A DNA stretch of 64,000 nt from Frondihabitans australicus (GCF_003634555.1 NZ_RBKS01000001.1:3348001-3412000); one strand, 5' to 3'; counted from the first letter of the stretch, positions 7,861 through 16,319 are shown. Translations and numbers: made by a program. Notes: generated by a model not told the origin, from the sequence alone.

Positions 7861-8432
7861 AGCCCCGGCCACTGCTCGAGCTGCCAGCCGAGCCACGGGC
7901 TCCACGCGAACGGCGCCGCCGCGACGGCCTCGCGGAGCGCCGCGGGCTCGATCCACGCCCACTCCGCGACCTCGTCGGGCGAGGGGTCGGGGTCGCCGTC
8001 GATCACGGCGGTGAAGACGGGGCAGATCTCGTTCTCGACGATGCCGGAGGCGTCGACCGCGCGATAGCGGAAGTCGGGGAGGATCTCGGTCACCTGTGAG
8101 ACGGTCACCCCGAGCTCCTGCATCGACCGTCTCTCGACCGCCTCGGCGGGCGTCTCGCCCGGGGCAGGGTGACCGCAGAACGAGTTCGTCCACACACCCG
8201 GCCAGGTCGCCTTGCTCAGCGCGCGTCGGGTGACCAGGATGTACCCCGTTTCGGAGTGGCGGACGTGGCAGGAAAAGGCCAGGTGAAGCGCGGTCTGTGT
8301 CGTGTGGACGTCTTTTTTGGGGTACGTTCCGGTCGGATTTCCGCGCTCGTCGAGCAATACCACCGATTCGTCGGAAAGGGTGGTCGCAGAAGGCTCAGCA
8401 GGCTGAGGAAGTGCCGGAGGTTCGGGTTTCAT
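7851..8432 (-). CDS. idi: Isopentenyl-diphosphate isomerase, type I
   Basis: The 193-residue Nudix-fold enzyme converts IPP to DMAPP, supplying the primer for carotenoid synthesis. Visible signatures are HLAFSCHVRHSETGYILVTR, the active-site TNSFCGHPAPGE (catalytic Cys near residue 86) and the Nudix-like helix ERRSMQELGV, followed by ENEICPVFTA (metal-binding Glu residues). The length fits the type I family. It is divergent from crtE with only 19 bp between the two start codons, so the two promoters overlap. Its own -10 is probably CAGACT on the minus strand at 8446-8441. Confidence 0.95.
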   Translation of the reverse strand: MKPEPPALPQPAEPSATTLSDESVVLLDERGNPTGTYPKKDVHTTQTALHLAFSCHVRHSETGYILVTRRALSKATWPGVWTNSFCGHPAPGETPAEAVERRSMQELGVTVSQVTEILPDFRYRAVDASGIVENEICPVFTAVIDGDPDPSPDEVAEWAWIEPAALREAVAAAPFAWSPWLGWQLEQWPGLPR

Positions 8433-8439
8433 CGGGAGG

Positions 8440-8445
8440 TAGTCT
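8440..8445 (+). promoter_or_regulatory. Leaderless -10 element of crtE, overlapping the idi promoter
   Basis: TAGTCT ends exactly 6 nt before the crtE ATG. The same bases read on the other strand contain AGACTA, part of the idi -10 candidate CAGACT. RNA polymerase therefore probably cannot occupy both promoters at once. Confidence 0.7.
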
Positions 8446-8451
8446 GCCTGA

Positions 8452-9612
8452 ATGGACGGTGATCACGTGCTCGCGAGGTCGCGGGCCGGGGGTGCCGCGT
8501 CTGGCCTGCACTCCGCCGACAGTACCCGCGGTCGGGCCGCCGAGCGCCCAGGCGCCGCCACCGCCGAGCGTCCCGACGCCACCGCCCGCGTCGACCGGGT
8601 GCTCGAGACGTTCTTCCGCGACGCCAAGAACCGCGCGCTCACTCTCGGCCCGCGCTACGTCGACCTCTGGTCGACGCTCGAGCGCGGCAGCGTCGGCGGC
8701 AAGCGGTTCCGGCCCCGGATGGTCATCGCCGCCTACGAGAGCCTCGGCGGCACCGACGACGAGTCGTGCGCGCTCGTCGGGGCGGCGTTCGAACTGCTGC
8801 ACACGGCGCTGATCGTCCACGACGACGTCATCGACCGCGACTTCTCTCGGCGCGGGATCCCGAACGTGTCCGGGCGCTATCGCGACACGGCCACGACCGC
8901 CGGCATCCCCATCCCGACGGCGGAGCACCGCGGCATGTCCGCCGCCGTGATCGCGGGCGACCTGGCCTTGACCGGTGCCAGTCGGCTCCTGCTCGACGTC
9001 ACCTGCGACCACGCCGTCCGCGCGGCCCTGCTCGACCTGCTCGACGAGGCGATCTTCGCGAGCGCCGGGGGCGAGCTGCTCGACATCGAACTCGCGCTGG
9101 CGACCGAGATGCCGAGCGTCCCCGAGATCCTGCAGATGGAGCGCGCGAAGACCGCGGTCTACTCGTTCGAGGCGCCGCTGATGGCCGGGGCGGCCCTGGC
9201 CGGCGCGGCACCGTTCGTGCTCGACGCGCTGCAGGAGTTCGGGCGTGAGATCGGTGTGGCCTACCAACTCGTCGACGACCTCCTCGGCGTCTTCGGCACC
9301 GAGGCCGAGACCGGCAAGACCACCCTCGGCGACCTGCGCGAGGGCAAGCGCACCGTGCTCGTCGCGCACGCCGCGACGACCGACGACTGGTTCGCGATCC
9401 GGCCGTTCATCGGCAAGCCCGACCTCACGGAGGACGAGGCCGCGCACGTCCGTTCGCGCCTCGAGCTCTGCGGCGCCAAGGCCGCCGTCGAGAGCCTCAT
9501 CGCCGACCACGTCGCCCGGGCCCGGCTCGTGCTCGAGCGGTCGTTCGTGCCCGACGACCTCCGCGACGTGCTCCGCCCCGTCATCGACACCGTCGTCGAG
9601 CGGGTCCGATGA
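8452..9612 (+). CDS. crtE: Geranylgeranyl-diphosphate synthase
   Basis: The 386-residue polyprenyl synthase has the first aspartate-rich region LIVHDDVIDRDFSRRG and the second VAYQLVDDLLGVFG, together with GGKRFRPRMV near residue 83, which binds the diphosphate. These chain IPP onto allylic diphosphates to give C20 GGPP. The first Asp-rich motif has DDVID, the short form common to actinobacterial CrtE enzymes. The first 45 residues are low-complexity. The start ATG follows a leaderless promoter, and the stop overlaps crtB by 4 bp. It is the first gene of the six-gene carotenoid operon. Confidence 0.95.
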   Translation: MDGDHVLARSRAGGAASGLHSADSTRGRAAERPGAATAERPDATARVDRVLETFFRDAKNRALTLGPRYVDLWSTLERGSVGGKRFRPRMVIAAYESLGGTDDESCALVGAAFELLHTALIVHDDVIDRDFSRRGIPNVSGRYRDTATTAGIPIPTAEHRGMSAAVIAGDLALTGASRLLLDVTCDHAVRAALLDLLDEAIFASAGGELLDIELALATEMPSVPEILQMERAKTAVYSFEAPLMAGAALAGAAPFVLDALQEFGREIGVAYQLVDDLLGVFGTEAETGKTTLGDLREGKRTVLVAHAATTDDWFAIRPFIGKPDLTEDEAAHVRSRLELCGAKAAVESLIADHVARARLVLERSFVPDDLRDVLRPVIDTVVERVR

Positions 9613-10532
9613 GCCGTCTCGCCCTCTACGACCGGGTCGCCGAAGAGACCTCGTCGGGCGTGATCCGCCGGTACTCGACCTCCTTCGGCCTCGCGTCGCG
9701 CCTGCTCGGGTCGGGCGTGCGCCAGCACGTCGAGAACATCTACGCCCTGGTGCGCGTCGCCGACGAGATCGTCGACGGCCCAGCCGCAGAGGCGGGGCTG
9801 GCCGGCGACGGCGAGGCCCGGATCCTCGACGGCCTCGAGGCCGAGGTCGAACGAGCGATCGACTGCGGCTTCAGTGCCAACCTCATCGTCCACGCCTTCG
9901 CCCGGACGGCCCGCGCCACGGGCTTCGGCAGCGAGCTCACCCGCCCGTTCTTCGCGTCGATGCGCGACGACCTCAGCGCGACCGTCCACGACCAGGAGTC
10001 GTTCGACACCTACGTCTACGGCTCCGCCGAGGTCGTCGGCCTTATGTGCCTCCGCGCGTTCCTCGCCGTCGAGTGCGGCGGCCCGGGCCTCGTCGCCTCT
10101 CACTACGACGAGCCGACGCGCGACCGGTTCGAGCGCGGCGCCTGTGCGCTCGGCGCCGCCTTCCAGAAGGTGAACTTCCTCCGTGACCTCCACGACGACT
10201 TCGAGACTCTCGGCCGCAGCTACTTCCCCGGCGTCGACCCCTCGTCGTTCTCCGACGCCGAGCGCGACCGGCTCGTCGCCGACATCGACGCCGACCTGCG
10301 TCTCGCCGGCTCGGTCATCCCGCAGCTGCCCGCCTCCTCACGCCGAGCCGTCGCCCTGGCGCACGGGCTCTTCGCCGAGCTCAACCGCCGCCTCGCCGTC
10401 ACCCCGGCCTCCGAGCTGATGGTGAGCAGGATCCGAGTGCCGAACCCCGTCAAGCTCCGCATCGCCGCGGCGTCCGCCGCGGGCCACGTCACGCCGATCG
10501 GCGCAGGCGACCGGTCGGGCGCCCCCGCATGA
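9609..10532 (+). CDS. crtB: Phytoene synthase
   Basis: The 307-residue squalene/phytoene synthase family enzyme condenses two GGPP to phytoene. The family motifs are seen in order: YSTSFGLASRLLG, the first Asp-rich stretch VRVADEIVDGP, YVYGSAEVVGLMCLRAF, and the second Asp-rich stretch FQKVNFLRDLHDDFETLGRS followed by YFP. The length matches the family. It overlaps crtE and crtI by 4 bp each, so the three are co-translated. It has no membrane helix. Confidence 0.95.
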   Translation: MSRLALYDRVAEETSSGVIRRYSTSFGLASRLLGSGVRQHVENIYALVRVADEIVDGPAAEAGLAGDGEARILDGLEAEVERAIDCGFSANLIVHAFARTARATGFGSELTRPFFASMRDDLSATVHDQESFDTYVYGSAEVVGLMCLRAFLAVECGGPGLVASHYDEPTRDRFERGACALGAAFQKVNFLRDLHDDFETLGRSYFPGVDPSSFSDAERDRLVADIDADLRLAGSVIPQLPASSRRAVALAHGLFAELNRRLAVTPASELMVSRIRVPNPVKLRIAAASAAGHVTPIGAGDRSGAPA

Positions 10533-12217
10533 GCCGCATCGCGATCGTCGGCGGCGGCATCTCGGGGCTGGCGTCGGCCGGGCTCCTGGCGCGCGAAGGC
10601 CACGAGGTCACGCTCTTCGAACAGGCGCCTCAGGTCGGCGGGCGCGCCTCGTCGTGGGAGCACGACGGCTTCCGCTTCGACCTCGGACCCTCTTGGTACC
10701 TCATGCCCGAGGTCTTCGACCACTTCTTCCGGCTCATGGGCACCTCCGCCGCCGAGCAGCTCGACCTGGTGCCGCTCGACCCCGGCTACCGCGTCTACTT
10801 CGAGGGGCAGCGCGAGCCGCTCGACATCCCGCACGGGCTCGAGCGCAACGTCGACCTGTTCGAGAGCGTCGAGAAGGGGGCGGGGAGCAGGATCCGACGC
10901 TATCTCGCCTCGTCCCGCGACACCTACGACATGGCGAAGAAGCGCTTCCTCTACACGTCGTTCCCCACGTGGGCGCCCCTTTTGCGCGCGGATGTGGTGA
11001 GGCGCCTGCCGACGCTCGCCCGTCTGCTCCTGCAGCATCTCGACACCTTCGTCGCGGGGACGGTCAACGACCCACGGCTCGCGCAGGTGCTGGGATACCC
11101 CGCCGTGTTCCTCGGATCGTCGCCGTACCGGACGCCGAGCATGTACCACCTCATGTCGACGCTCGACCTCGACGACGGAGTGCTCTACCCGATGGGCGGC
11201 CTGACCCGGGTGATCGAGCGGATCGCCGCGCTGGCCGTCGAGGCCGGCGTGCGCGTCGAGACCTCCGCGACCGTGACCCGCATCCGCACGAGCGACGCGG
11301 CGCCGGGGCGCCGACCGCACGCGACTGGTCTCGACTGGACCGACTCTTCGGGCGCGACCCGCTCGTTCGCCGCGGACCTCGTCGTCTCGGCCGCCGACCT
11401 GCACCACACCGAGACGGCCCTGCTGCCGCGAGAGTTGCAGACGTACGGCGAGGCGTACTGGCGGCATCGCGACCCGGGGCCGAGCGCTCTGCTGATGTAC
11501 CTCGGGGTGTCGGGCGAGCTGCCCGAGCTCGAGCACCACACCCTGCTCTTCTCGCGCGACTGGCACGACAACTTCGAGCGGATCTTCGGGCGCTCGAAGA
11601 GCATCCCCGAGCCGCCGTCGCTCTACGTGTGCAAGCCGAGCGCCGTCGACGCGTCGACCGCGCCGGCGGGGCAGACGAACCTCTTCGTGCTCGTGCCGCT
11701 GCCCGCCGACGTGTCGCTCGGGGCGGGCACCGGTCTTGCGGCGTCCGCCGCCCCCGCCGCCCCCGGCACCGACTCGCGTTCCGGCAATTCAGGCTCCGCT
11801 CGTCTCGACCTCCTGGCCGACGCCGTCATCGCGCAGATCGCGGAGTGGACCGGCGTGAGCGACCTGAGTTCCCGGATCCTGTTCCGCCGGACCAGGGGCC
11901 CGCAGGACTTCGTCGACGACTACAACTCGTGGTCGGGCAGCATGCTCGGCCCCGCGCACACCCTGCGGCAGAGCGCGATGTTCCGCGCCGGCAACGTGTC
12001 GAAGAAGGTGCGCGGCCTCTACTACGTCGGAGGCTCGGTCCGGCCGGGCATCGGCCTGCCGATGTGCCTCATCAGCGCCGAGATCCTGGTGAAGAACCTG
12101 CGCGGCGACACCTCCACCGAGCCGCTGCCCGAGCCGACCGCCGAAGCCGCCCCGGCCCCCGTGCGCGCCTCCGGTTCCGGCAATTCAGGTTCCACGCTGC
12201 GCGCGTCGAAATCCTGA
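10529..12217 (+). CDS. crtI: Phytoene desaturase (lycopene-forming)
   Basis: The 562-residue FAD enzyme introduces four double bases' worth of desaturation, phytoene to lycopene. The dinucleotide-binding motif is at the N-terminus (IAIVGGGISGLASAGLLARE), followed by GGRASSWEHDGFRFDLGPSW; the bacterial CrtI signature near the end is YYVGGSVRPGIGLPMCLIS. Two Gly/Ser/Asn stretches, SGNSGS at residues 418-423 and 550-555, are encoded by inverted copies of the dispersed 22-bp repeat and look like insertions into a surface loop and the tail. The frame stays intact, so the enzyme is probably active. Confidence 0.95.
   Translation: MSRIAIVGGGISGLASAGLLAREGHEVTLFEQAPQVGGRASSWEHDGFRFDLGPSWYLMPEVFDHFFRLMGTSAAEQLDLVPLDPGYRVYFEGQREPLDIPHGLERNVDLFESVEKGAGSRIRRYLASSRDTYDMAKKRFLYTSFPTWAPLLRADVVRRLPTLARLLLQHLDTFVAGTVNDPRLAQVLGYPAVFLGSSPYRTPSMYHLMSTLDLDDGVLYPMGGLTRVIERIAALAVEAGVRVETSATVTRIRTSDAAPGRRPHATGLDWTDSSGATRSFAADLVVSAADLHHTETALLPRELQTYGEAYWRHRDPGPSALLMYLGVSGELPELEHHTLLFSRDWHDNFERIFGRSKSIPEPPSLYVCKPSAVDASTAPAGQTNLFVLVPLPADVSLGAGTGLAASAAPAAPGTDSRSGNSGSARLDLLADAVIAQIAEWTGVSDLSSRILFRRTRGPQDFVDDYNSWSGSMLGPAHTLRQSAMFRAGNVSKKVRGLYYVGGSVRPGIGLPMCLISAEILVKNLRGDTSTEPLPEPTAEAAPAPVRASGSGNSGSTLRASKS
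11782..11803 (-). repeat. Dispersed 22-bp repeat, copy inside crtI
   Basis: CGGCAATTCAGGCTCCGCTC plus GT is the exact reverse complement of the third tandem unit between the oxidoreductase and dcd (5512-5533 region). It is in frame and encodes part of a Ser-Gly-Asn-Ser loop. Confidence 0.8.
12175..12189 (-). repeat. Dispersed repeat, short copy at the crtI C-terminus
   Basis: TTCCGGCAATTCAGG is identical to 11779-11793 in the same gene and encodes the tail SGNSGS. It is a partial, inverted copy of the repeat core. Confidence 0.7.
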
Positions 12218-12228
12218 GGCCGCCGATC

Positions 12229-12648
12229 GTGGGCGTCCTCTACCTCCTCGGCCTGCTCGTCGCGCTGACGGGCATGGTCGTCCTCGACCGCCGCTTCCGC
12301 CTCTTCTTCTGGCGCGACTGGCGCCGAGCCGTCGTCGTCCTGCCTGTCGGAATCGCGATTTTCCTGGTCTGGGACGTCATCGGCATCCACGCCGGGGTCT
12401 TCTTCCGCGGCGAGACGTCATTCATGACCGGCGTCGAGGTGGGCCGCGAGCTCCCGCTCGAGGAGCCGTTCTTCCTCGCCCTGCTCTGCTACCTCACGAT
12501 GAACCTGCTCGCCGGCCTTCCGATGCTGATCGAGCGGAGCCTGAATTACCGGAAGGGCCGGGCCGACCGGAAGGGCGGCGGCGACCGGAGCGACTCCACC
12601 GGCCGCAGACGCCGACGCGACGACCGGGCGACGGCGGGGCGCCGATGA
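12229..12648 (+). CDS. crtYe: C50 carotenoid epsilon-cyclase subunit CrtYe
   Basis: The 139-residue membrane protein is one half of the heterodimeric lycopene-type cyclase. It shows three hydrophobic helices and the family segments VVLDRRFRLFFWRDWRRA, FLVWDVIGIHAGVFFRGE and LEEPFFLALLCYLTMNL (the conserved E-E-P/PxE type motif). I chose GTG at 12229 because it gives the normal N-terminus VGVLYLLGL and lies 9 nt after GAGG; a CTG overlapping the crtI stop is the alternative. After the third helix the basic tail begins with a direct copy of the 22-bp repeat. Confidence 0.88.
   Translation: MGVLYLLGLLVALTGMVVLDRRFRLFFWRDWRRAVVVLPVGIAIFLVWDVIGIHAGVFFRGETSFMTGVEVGRELPLEEPFFLALLCYLTMNLLAGLPMLIERSLNYRKGRADRKGGGDRSDSTGRRRRRDDRATAGRR
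12531..12554 (+). repeat. Dispersed repeat, copy inside crtYe
   Basis: GAGCGGAGCCTGAATT followed by ACCGGAA matches the third tandem unit and the extended crtI copies, with one substitution (A for G). It lies in the coding sequence just after the last membrane helix. Confidence 0.75.
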
Positions 12649-13037
12649 CGTACTGGGGCGTGAACGCGTTCTTCCTCGCGGCGGTGGCGATCCCGGGCAT
12701 CATCGCCCTCGCCGTGCACGCTCGCCGGGCCCGAGCCGCGCTGACGGAGACCACGCAGACGCAGACGACGCCCACCACGGCCCGACGGGCCAAAACCCTC
12801 GGCACCGTCATCGCCGTCGCCGTCCTCCTCGTCATGACCGCCGTCTTCGACAACGTCATGATCGGCATCGGCCTCGTCGGCTACGACCGCGAGAAGATCA
12901 GCGGCGTCTTCATCGGCATCGCCCCGGTGGAAGACTTCTCGTACGCCGTCGCAGCCCTCGCCCTCCTCCCCAGCCTCTGGGTGCTGATGGGCGCAGGATC
13001 GCGGACACCCCGCCACCCGAAAGCCCCCTCCGCATGA
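12645..13037 (+). CDS. crtYf: C50 carotenoid epsilon-cyclase subunit CrtYf
   Basis: The 130-residue second cyclase subunit has three hydrophobic helices and the segments FDNVMIGIGLVGYD and ISGVFIGIAPVEDFSYAVAA, which match CrtYf/CrtYd proteins; the PVED motif carries the acidic residues proposed for catalysis. Together with CrtYe it cyclises the elongated carotenoid ends, giving epsilon rings in decaprenoxanthin-type pathways (other C50 cyclases make beta or gamma rings). It overlaps both neighbours by 4 bp. The ring type is inferred from operon similarity only. Confidence 0.88.
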   Translation: MTYWGVNAFFLAAVAIPGIIALAVHARRARAALTETTQTQTTPTTARRAKTLGTVIAVAVLLVMTAVFDNVMIGIGLVGYDREKISGVFIGIAPVEDFSYAVAALALLPSLWVLMGAGSRTPRHPKAPSA

Positions 13038-14002
13038 GAACCCTGCGCGCCCTCGCCCTCGTCTCCCGGCCCCTGTCGTGGATCAACACGGCGTTCCCGT
13101 TCGCGGCGGCGTTCATCCTGGCGAGCGCGCAGAAGGGGTCTGGTGCGGTTCCCGGCGCGTTCATGACCCGAACGGCGGCTGGTCAGCCCGACTGGTTCAT
13201 CACATTTCCGACAAGTCCGTTCGACTTCCACCAGGTCCCCTGGCTCACCGCCGTCGTCGGCATCGTCTTCTTCCTCATCCCCTACAACCTCGCGATGTAC
13301 GGCATCAACGACGTGTTCGACTACGAGAGCGACCTCCGCAACCCCCGCAAGGGCGGCGTCGAGGGCGCGATGGTCGACCGGAGCTTCCACCGCACGATCC
13401 TCACGGCGGTCGTGGTGGTGTGCGTGCCGTTCGTCGTGTTCCTCGTGCTGGTCGGCGATGCTGCCTCCTGGCTGGTGCTCGCGATCAGCCTCTTCGCGGT
13501 CGTCGCGTACTCGCTGAAGGGCCTCCGCTTCAAGGAGCGCCCGTTCCTCGACTCGATCACGTCGTCGACGCACTTCGTGAGCCCCGCCGTCTACGGTCTG
13601 GCGCTCGCCGGGGCGACGGTGACGCCTCGCCTCGTTGCGTTGCTGGCGGCGTTCTTCCTGTGGGGCATGGCGAGTCATGCCTTCGGCGCGGTGCAGGATG
13701 TGATCGCCGACCGCGAGGGCGACATCTCGTCGATCGCCACGGTGCTCGGGGCGCGCACCGTCGTCCGGGGTTCGCTCGTCGCTTACCTTCTCGCCGGCGT
13801 CCTCATGCTGTTCACCAGCTGGCCGGGGCCTCTCGGCGCTCTGCTCGTCGTCCCCTACGCGGTGACCGTGGCGCCGTGGTGGAACGTCTCCAACGAGGAG
13901 GCCGACACGGCGAACCGGGGGTGGCGGCGGTTCCTCGCCCTGAACTTCGGCTGCGGGTTCCTGTCGACGCTCCTGCTGATCTGGTGGGTCGTCGCCGCCT
14001 GA
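13034..14002 (+). CDS. crtEb: Lycopene elongase (UbiA-family prenyltransferase)
   Basis: The 322-residue integral-membrane prenyltransferase adds C5 units to lycopene, giving C45 and C50 carotenoids. The first Asp-rich motif is in YGINDVFDYESDLRNPRKGG and the second in DVIADREGDISSIATVLGA, with multiple helices. Between the first helix (PFAAAFILASA) and the second there are about 30 extra residues (KGSGAVPGAFMTRTAAGQPD, then WFITFPTSPFDFHQ) in a stretch of lower GC; most CrtEb proteins as I recall them pass directly between these helices. The gene ends the carotenoid operon. Confidence 0.92.
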   Translation: MRTLRALALVSRPLSWINTAFPFAAAFILASAQKGSGAVPGAFMTRTAAGQPDWFITFPTSPFDFHQVPWLTAVVGIVFFLIPYNLAMYGINDVFDYESDLRNPRKGGVEGAMVDRSFHRTILTAVVVVCVPFVVFLVLVGDAASWLVLAISLFAVVAYSLKGLRFKERPFLDSITSSTHFVSPAVYGLALAGATVTPRLVALLAAFFLWGMASHAFGAVQDVIADREGDISSIATVLGARTVVRGSLVAYLLAGVLMLFTSWPGPLGALLVVPYAVTVAPWWNVSNEEADTANRGWRRFLALNFGCGFLSTLLLIWWVVAA

Positions 14003-14130
14003 CCGGCCGGGGGCTGCCGCCTGACGACGCCACGGCGTACCCCTCCACCCGTACGTCCGCCCCGGATCTGGCCCTGCCGGCCGCCCGAGTGCCACCGTGG
14101 AATGTCAGACCGAACCCGAAGGAGAATCCC

Positions 14131-14406
14131 ATGAGAGGCAGAATCCTGTTCGTCGCGGGCCTCGCGACCGGATATGTGCTGGGTGCCCGCGCGGGCCGTG
14201 CACGCTACGAGAAGATCAAGAGCCGCGCCGACCGCATCTGGCACGACCCAAGCGTGCAGCGGCAGGTCACCAAGGCGGAAGACTACGTGGCCGAGAAGGC
14301 TCCCGAGGTTACGAAGAAGCTGGCCGATGCCGCGCAGGATGCCGCCCACGCCGCCACCGAGAAGGTGAAGTCGGCGACGTCGAAGTCCGACCCCGCCACG
14401 AGCTGA
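14131..14406 (+). CDS. YtxH-like small membrane-anchored protein
   Basis: A 91-residue protein with a short N-terminal hydrophobic segment containing glycine spacing (FVAGLATGYVLGARAGRARY), then a charged helix that is Lys/Ala/Glu-rich (AEDYVAEKAPEVTKKLADAA). This is the pattern of YtxH/general-stress small proteins of actinobacteria. ATG with GAAGGAG 7 nt upstream. It precedes the YihY/BrkB gene by 44 bp and may be co-transcribed with it. The function is unknown. Confidence 0.7.
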   Translation: MRGRILFVAGLATGYVLGARAGRARYEKIKSRADRIWHDPSVQRQVTKAEDYVAEKAPEVTKKLADAAQDAAHAATEKVKSATSKSDPATS

Positions 14407-14450
14407 CGCCCGGCGACACGACTCGGCGACTTGACACAGGAGACACCCCG

Positions 14451-15476
14451 ATGAAGGCGACCTTCACGCGGACGCTGCGGCAGTTCGGCAGCGACAGTTG
14501 CACCGACCTGGCGGCCGCGCTGACGTACTTCGCCGTGCAGGCGCTCTTCCCCGGGCTCCTGGCGGTCGTGTCGCTGCTCGGCCTCTTCGGCGAGGCGCAG
14601 AACACGACCGACACGGTGCTCGACCTCGTGAAGCACTTCGCGTCGCAGGACATCGTCAACGGCATCAAGGGTCCGATCGAGTCACTCACGACGTCGAGTG
14701 CCGCCGGCGTCACGTTCGTCGTCGGCGTGCTCGGCGCCGTCTGGTCGGCCTCCGGCTACGTGGGGGCGTTCGGCCGCGCGCTCAACCGCATCTACGGGCG
14801 GCCCGAGGGCCGCCCGATCTGGAAGCTCCGCCCGACGAACCTCCTGGTGACGGTCATCGCGGTGGTGCTCGTCGTGATCGCGGGGCTGATCCTGGTGCTC
14901 TCCGGTGGCATCGCAAAGAGCGTCTTCGACGTGATCGGCCTGGGCACCCAGGCGGAGTTCGTCTGGGGCATCTTCAAGTGGCCGGTGCTGGCGTTCGTCG
15001 TCGTGCTCGTGGTCGCTGTGCTGTACCACTTCGCCCCCAACGTGAAGCGTCCGCGCTTCCGCTGGATCAGCGCCGGCGCGATGCTCGCGATCGGCATCTG
15101 GCTTCTCGCGTCGATCGGCTTCGCCTTCTACGTCGCGAACTTCGCGCACTACAACAAAACTTACGGCGCCCTGGGCGGCGTGATCATCTTCCTGCTCTGG
15201 CTCTGGATCACGAACAACGCCCTGCTCTTCGGCGCCGAGTTCGACGCCGAGCGCGAGCGCATGCGCGAGCTCGAGGCCGGCGTGCACGCCGAGGAGGAGA
15301 TCCAGCTGCCCCCGCGCGACACCCGCCAGAGCGACAAGAAGGCCGCGAAGCACGAGGAGGACGTCCGCGAGGCCGTGGAGGTGCGCGAGACGGCCGTGGC
15401 CGAGCAGCGCGCAGCCGCCGAGGCGGAGGCGGAACGCCCGCGCAACCCGGTCGGCGATCCCGCCGACTTCGTCTGA
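14451..15476 (+). CDS. YihY/BrkB family inner-membrane protein
   Basis: The 341-residue protein has the family start (DLAAALTYFAVQALFPGLLA), six predicted helices over residues 20-285, and the conserved YGRPEGRPIWKLRPTNLLVT and VLYHFAPNVKRPRFRWISAG segments. The last helix is followed by LFGAEFDAERERMRELEAG and a charged Glu/Ala-rich tail of about 60 residues. The family was once called ribonuclease BN in error; its role, perhaps transport or envelope integrity, is not established. ATG follows CAGGAG at a normal distance. Confidence 0.88.
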   Translation: MKATFTRTLRQFGSDSCTDLAAALTYFAVQALFPGLLAVVSLLGLFGEAQNTTDTVLDLVKHFASQDIVNGIKGPIESLTTSSAAGVTFVVGVLGAVWSASGYVGAFGRALNRIYGRPEGRPIWKLRPTNLLVTVIAVVLVVIAGLILVLSGGIAKSVFDVIGLGTQAEFVWGIFKWPVLAFVVVLVVAVLYHFAPNVKRPRFRWISAGAMLAIGIWLLASIGFAFYVANFAHYNKTYGALGGVIIFLLWLWITNNALLFGAEFDAERERMRELEAGVHAEEEIQLPPRDTRQSDKKAAKHEEDVREAVEVRETAVAEQRAAAEAEAERPRNPVGDPADFV

Positions 15477-15527
15477 GGCTCCGCGCCGGACCGCGCCGCG
15501 ACGCGACGCGCGGGAAGAGCGAACCGC

Positions 15528-16319
15528 CTACAGCGACGGCATGTCGGCGACGATCTTGAGGTACGCGCCGGTCGGGTCGGTGAAGGCGGCGAGACGGCCG
15601 AACGGGGTGTCCTCCGGCTGGTCGACGACGGCGCCGCCGAGCTCGACGGCGCGAGCCAGCGTGCCGTCGACGTCGGCCACCGCGATGTAGACGACCCACA
15701 TGGCCGGGTCTCCGGCCGGCCAGTACGCGGTGGCGTCCATGACGCCGGCGTACGGCTGCTCGTCGACCATCAGCTGCGTGTAGCGGAACTCGGGGCTGTC
15801 GGACATCGTGTTGGTCTGCCAGCCGAAGGCCTGCCGGTAGAACTGCAGGGAGTCCTCGTAGACGGTCGTGTGCAGCTCGAACCAGGCGGGTGCGCCCGCC
15901 TCGGCCATGACCTGCATGCCGCGGTTGAGGCCGCGCTGCCAGGCGCAGACGATGGCGCGACCCGGGTCTTCGGCCACGAGCATCGAGCCGAGCGGCCCGA
16001 CCTCCTGCGGCCCGAAGTGGACCATGCCCCCGGCGCCCGTGATCGCCGACGCGGTCGTGTCGGCGTCGTCGGTGGTCAGGTAGACCTGCCACAGGTCGGG
16101 GCGTGCGCTCTCGGGCGGTGCGTCGGCCGGGTTGGGGCCGATGCCGCCGAACGATTTGTCGCCGAGCTCGAGGCGGATGTAGCCGCCGAAGTCGGGCCCG
16201 GTGTCGGTCGCGGTCCACCCGAAGAGCTCGGAGTAGAACGCCGCCGACGCCTTCGGGTCGGACGAGGCGAGGTCGATCCAGAGCGGTGCACCCGTGGGGA
16301 AGTCAGTCGGCGTCGGCAT
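15528..16319 (-). CDS. Two-domain glyoxalase/VOC family protein
   Basis: The 263-residue protein holds two tandem VOC domains, residues about 10-125 (APLWIDLASSDPKASAAFYS, ELFGW) and 140-260 (AGAPAWFELHTTVYEDSLQF, QAFGW). Such duplicated proteins, often called CFP-30B-like or hydroxylase-like, bind a metal and small molecules; no substrate can be named. The closing segment is DPTGAYLKIV. The gap to the upstream side has TTCACT 6 nt before the ATG, a weak leaderless-type element. It converges on the YihY gene. Confidence 0.85.
   Translation of the reverse strand: MPTPTDFPTGAPLWIDLASSDPKASAAFYSELFGWTATDTGPDFGGYIRLELGDKSFGGIGPNPADAPPESARPDLWQVYLTTDDADTTASAITGAGGMVHFGPQEVGPLGSMLVAEDPGRAIVCAWQRGLNRGMQVMAEAGAPAWFELHTTVYEDSLQFYRQAFGWQTNTMSDSPEFRYTQLMVDEQPYAGVMDATAYWPAGDPAMWVVYIAVADVDGTLARAVELGGAVVDQPEDTPFGRLAAFTDPTGAYLKIVADMPSL

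Noticed and set aside
12214-12216. CTG start of crtYe overlapping the crtI stop
   Set aside because: CTG starts are rare, and GTG 12229 has GAGG upstream and gives the usual N-terminus.
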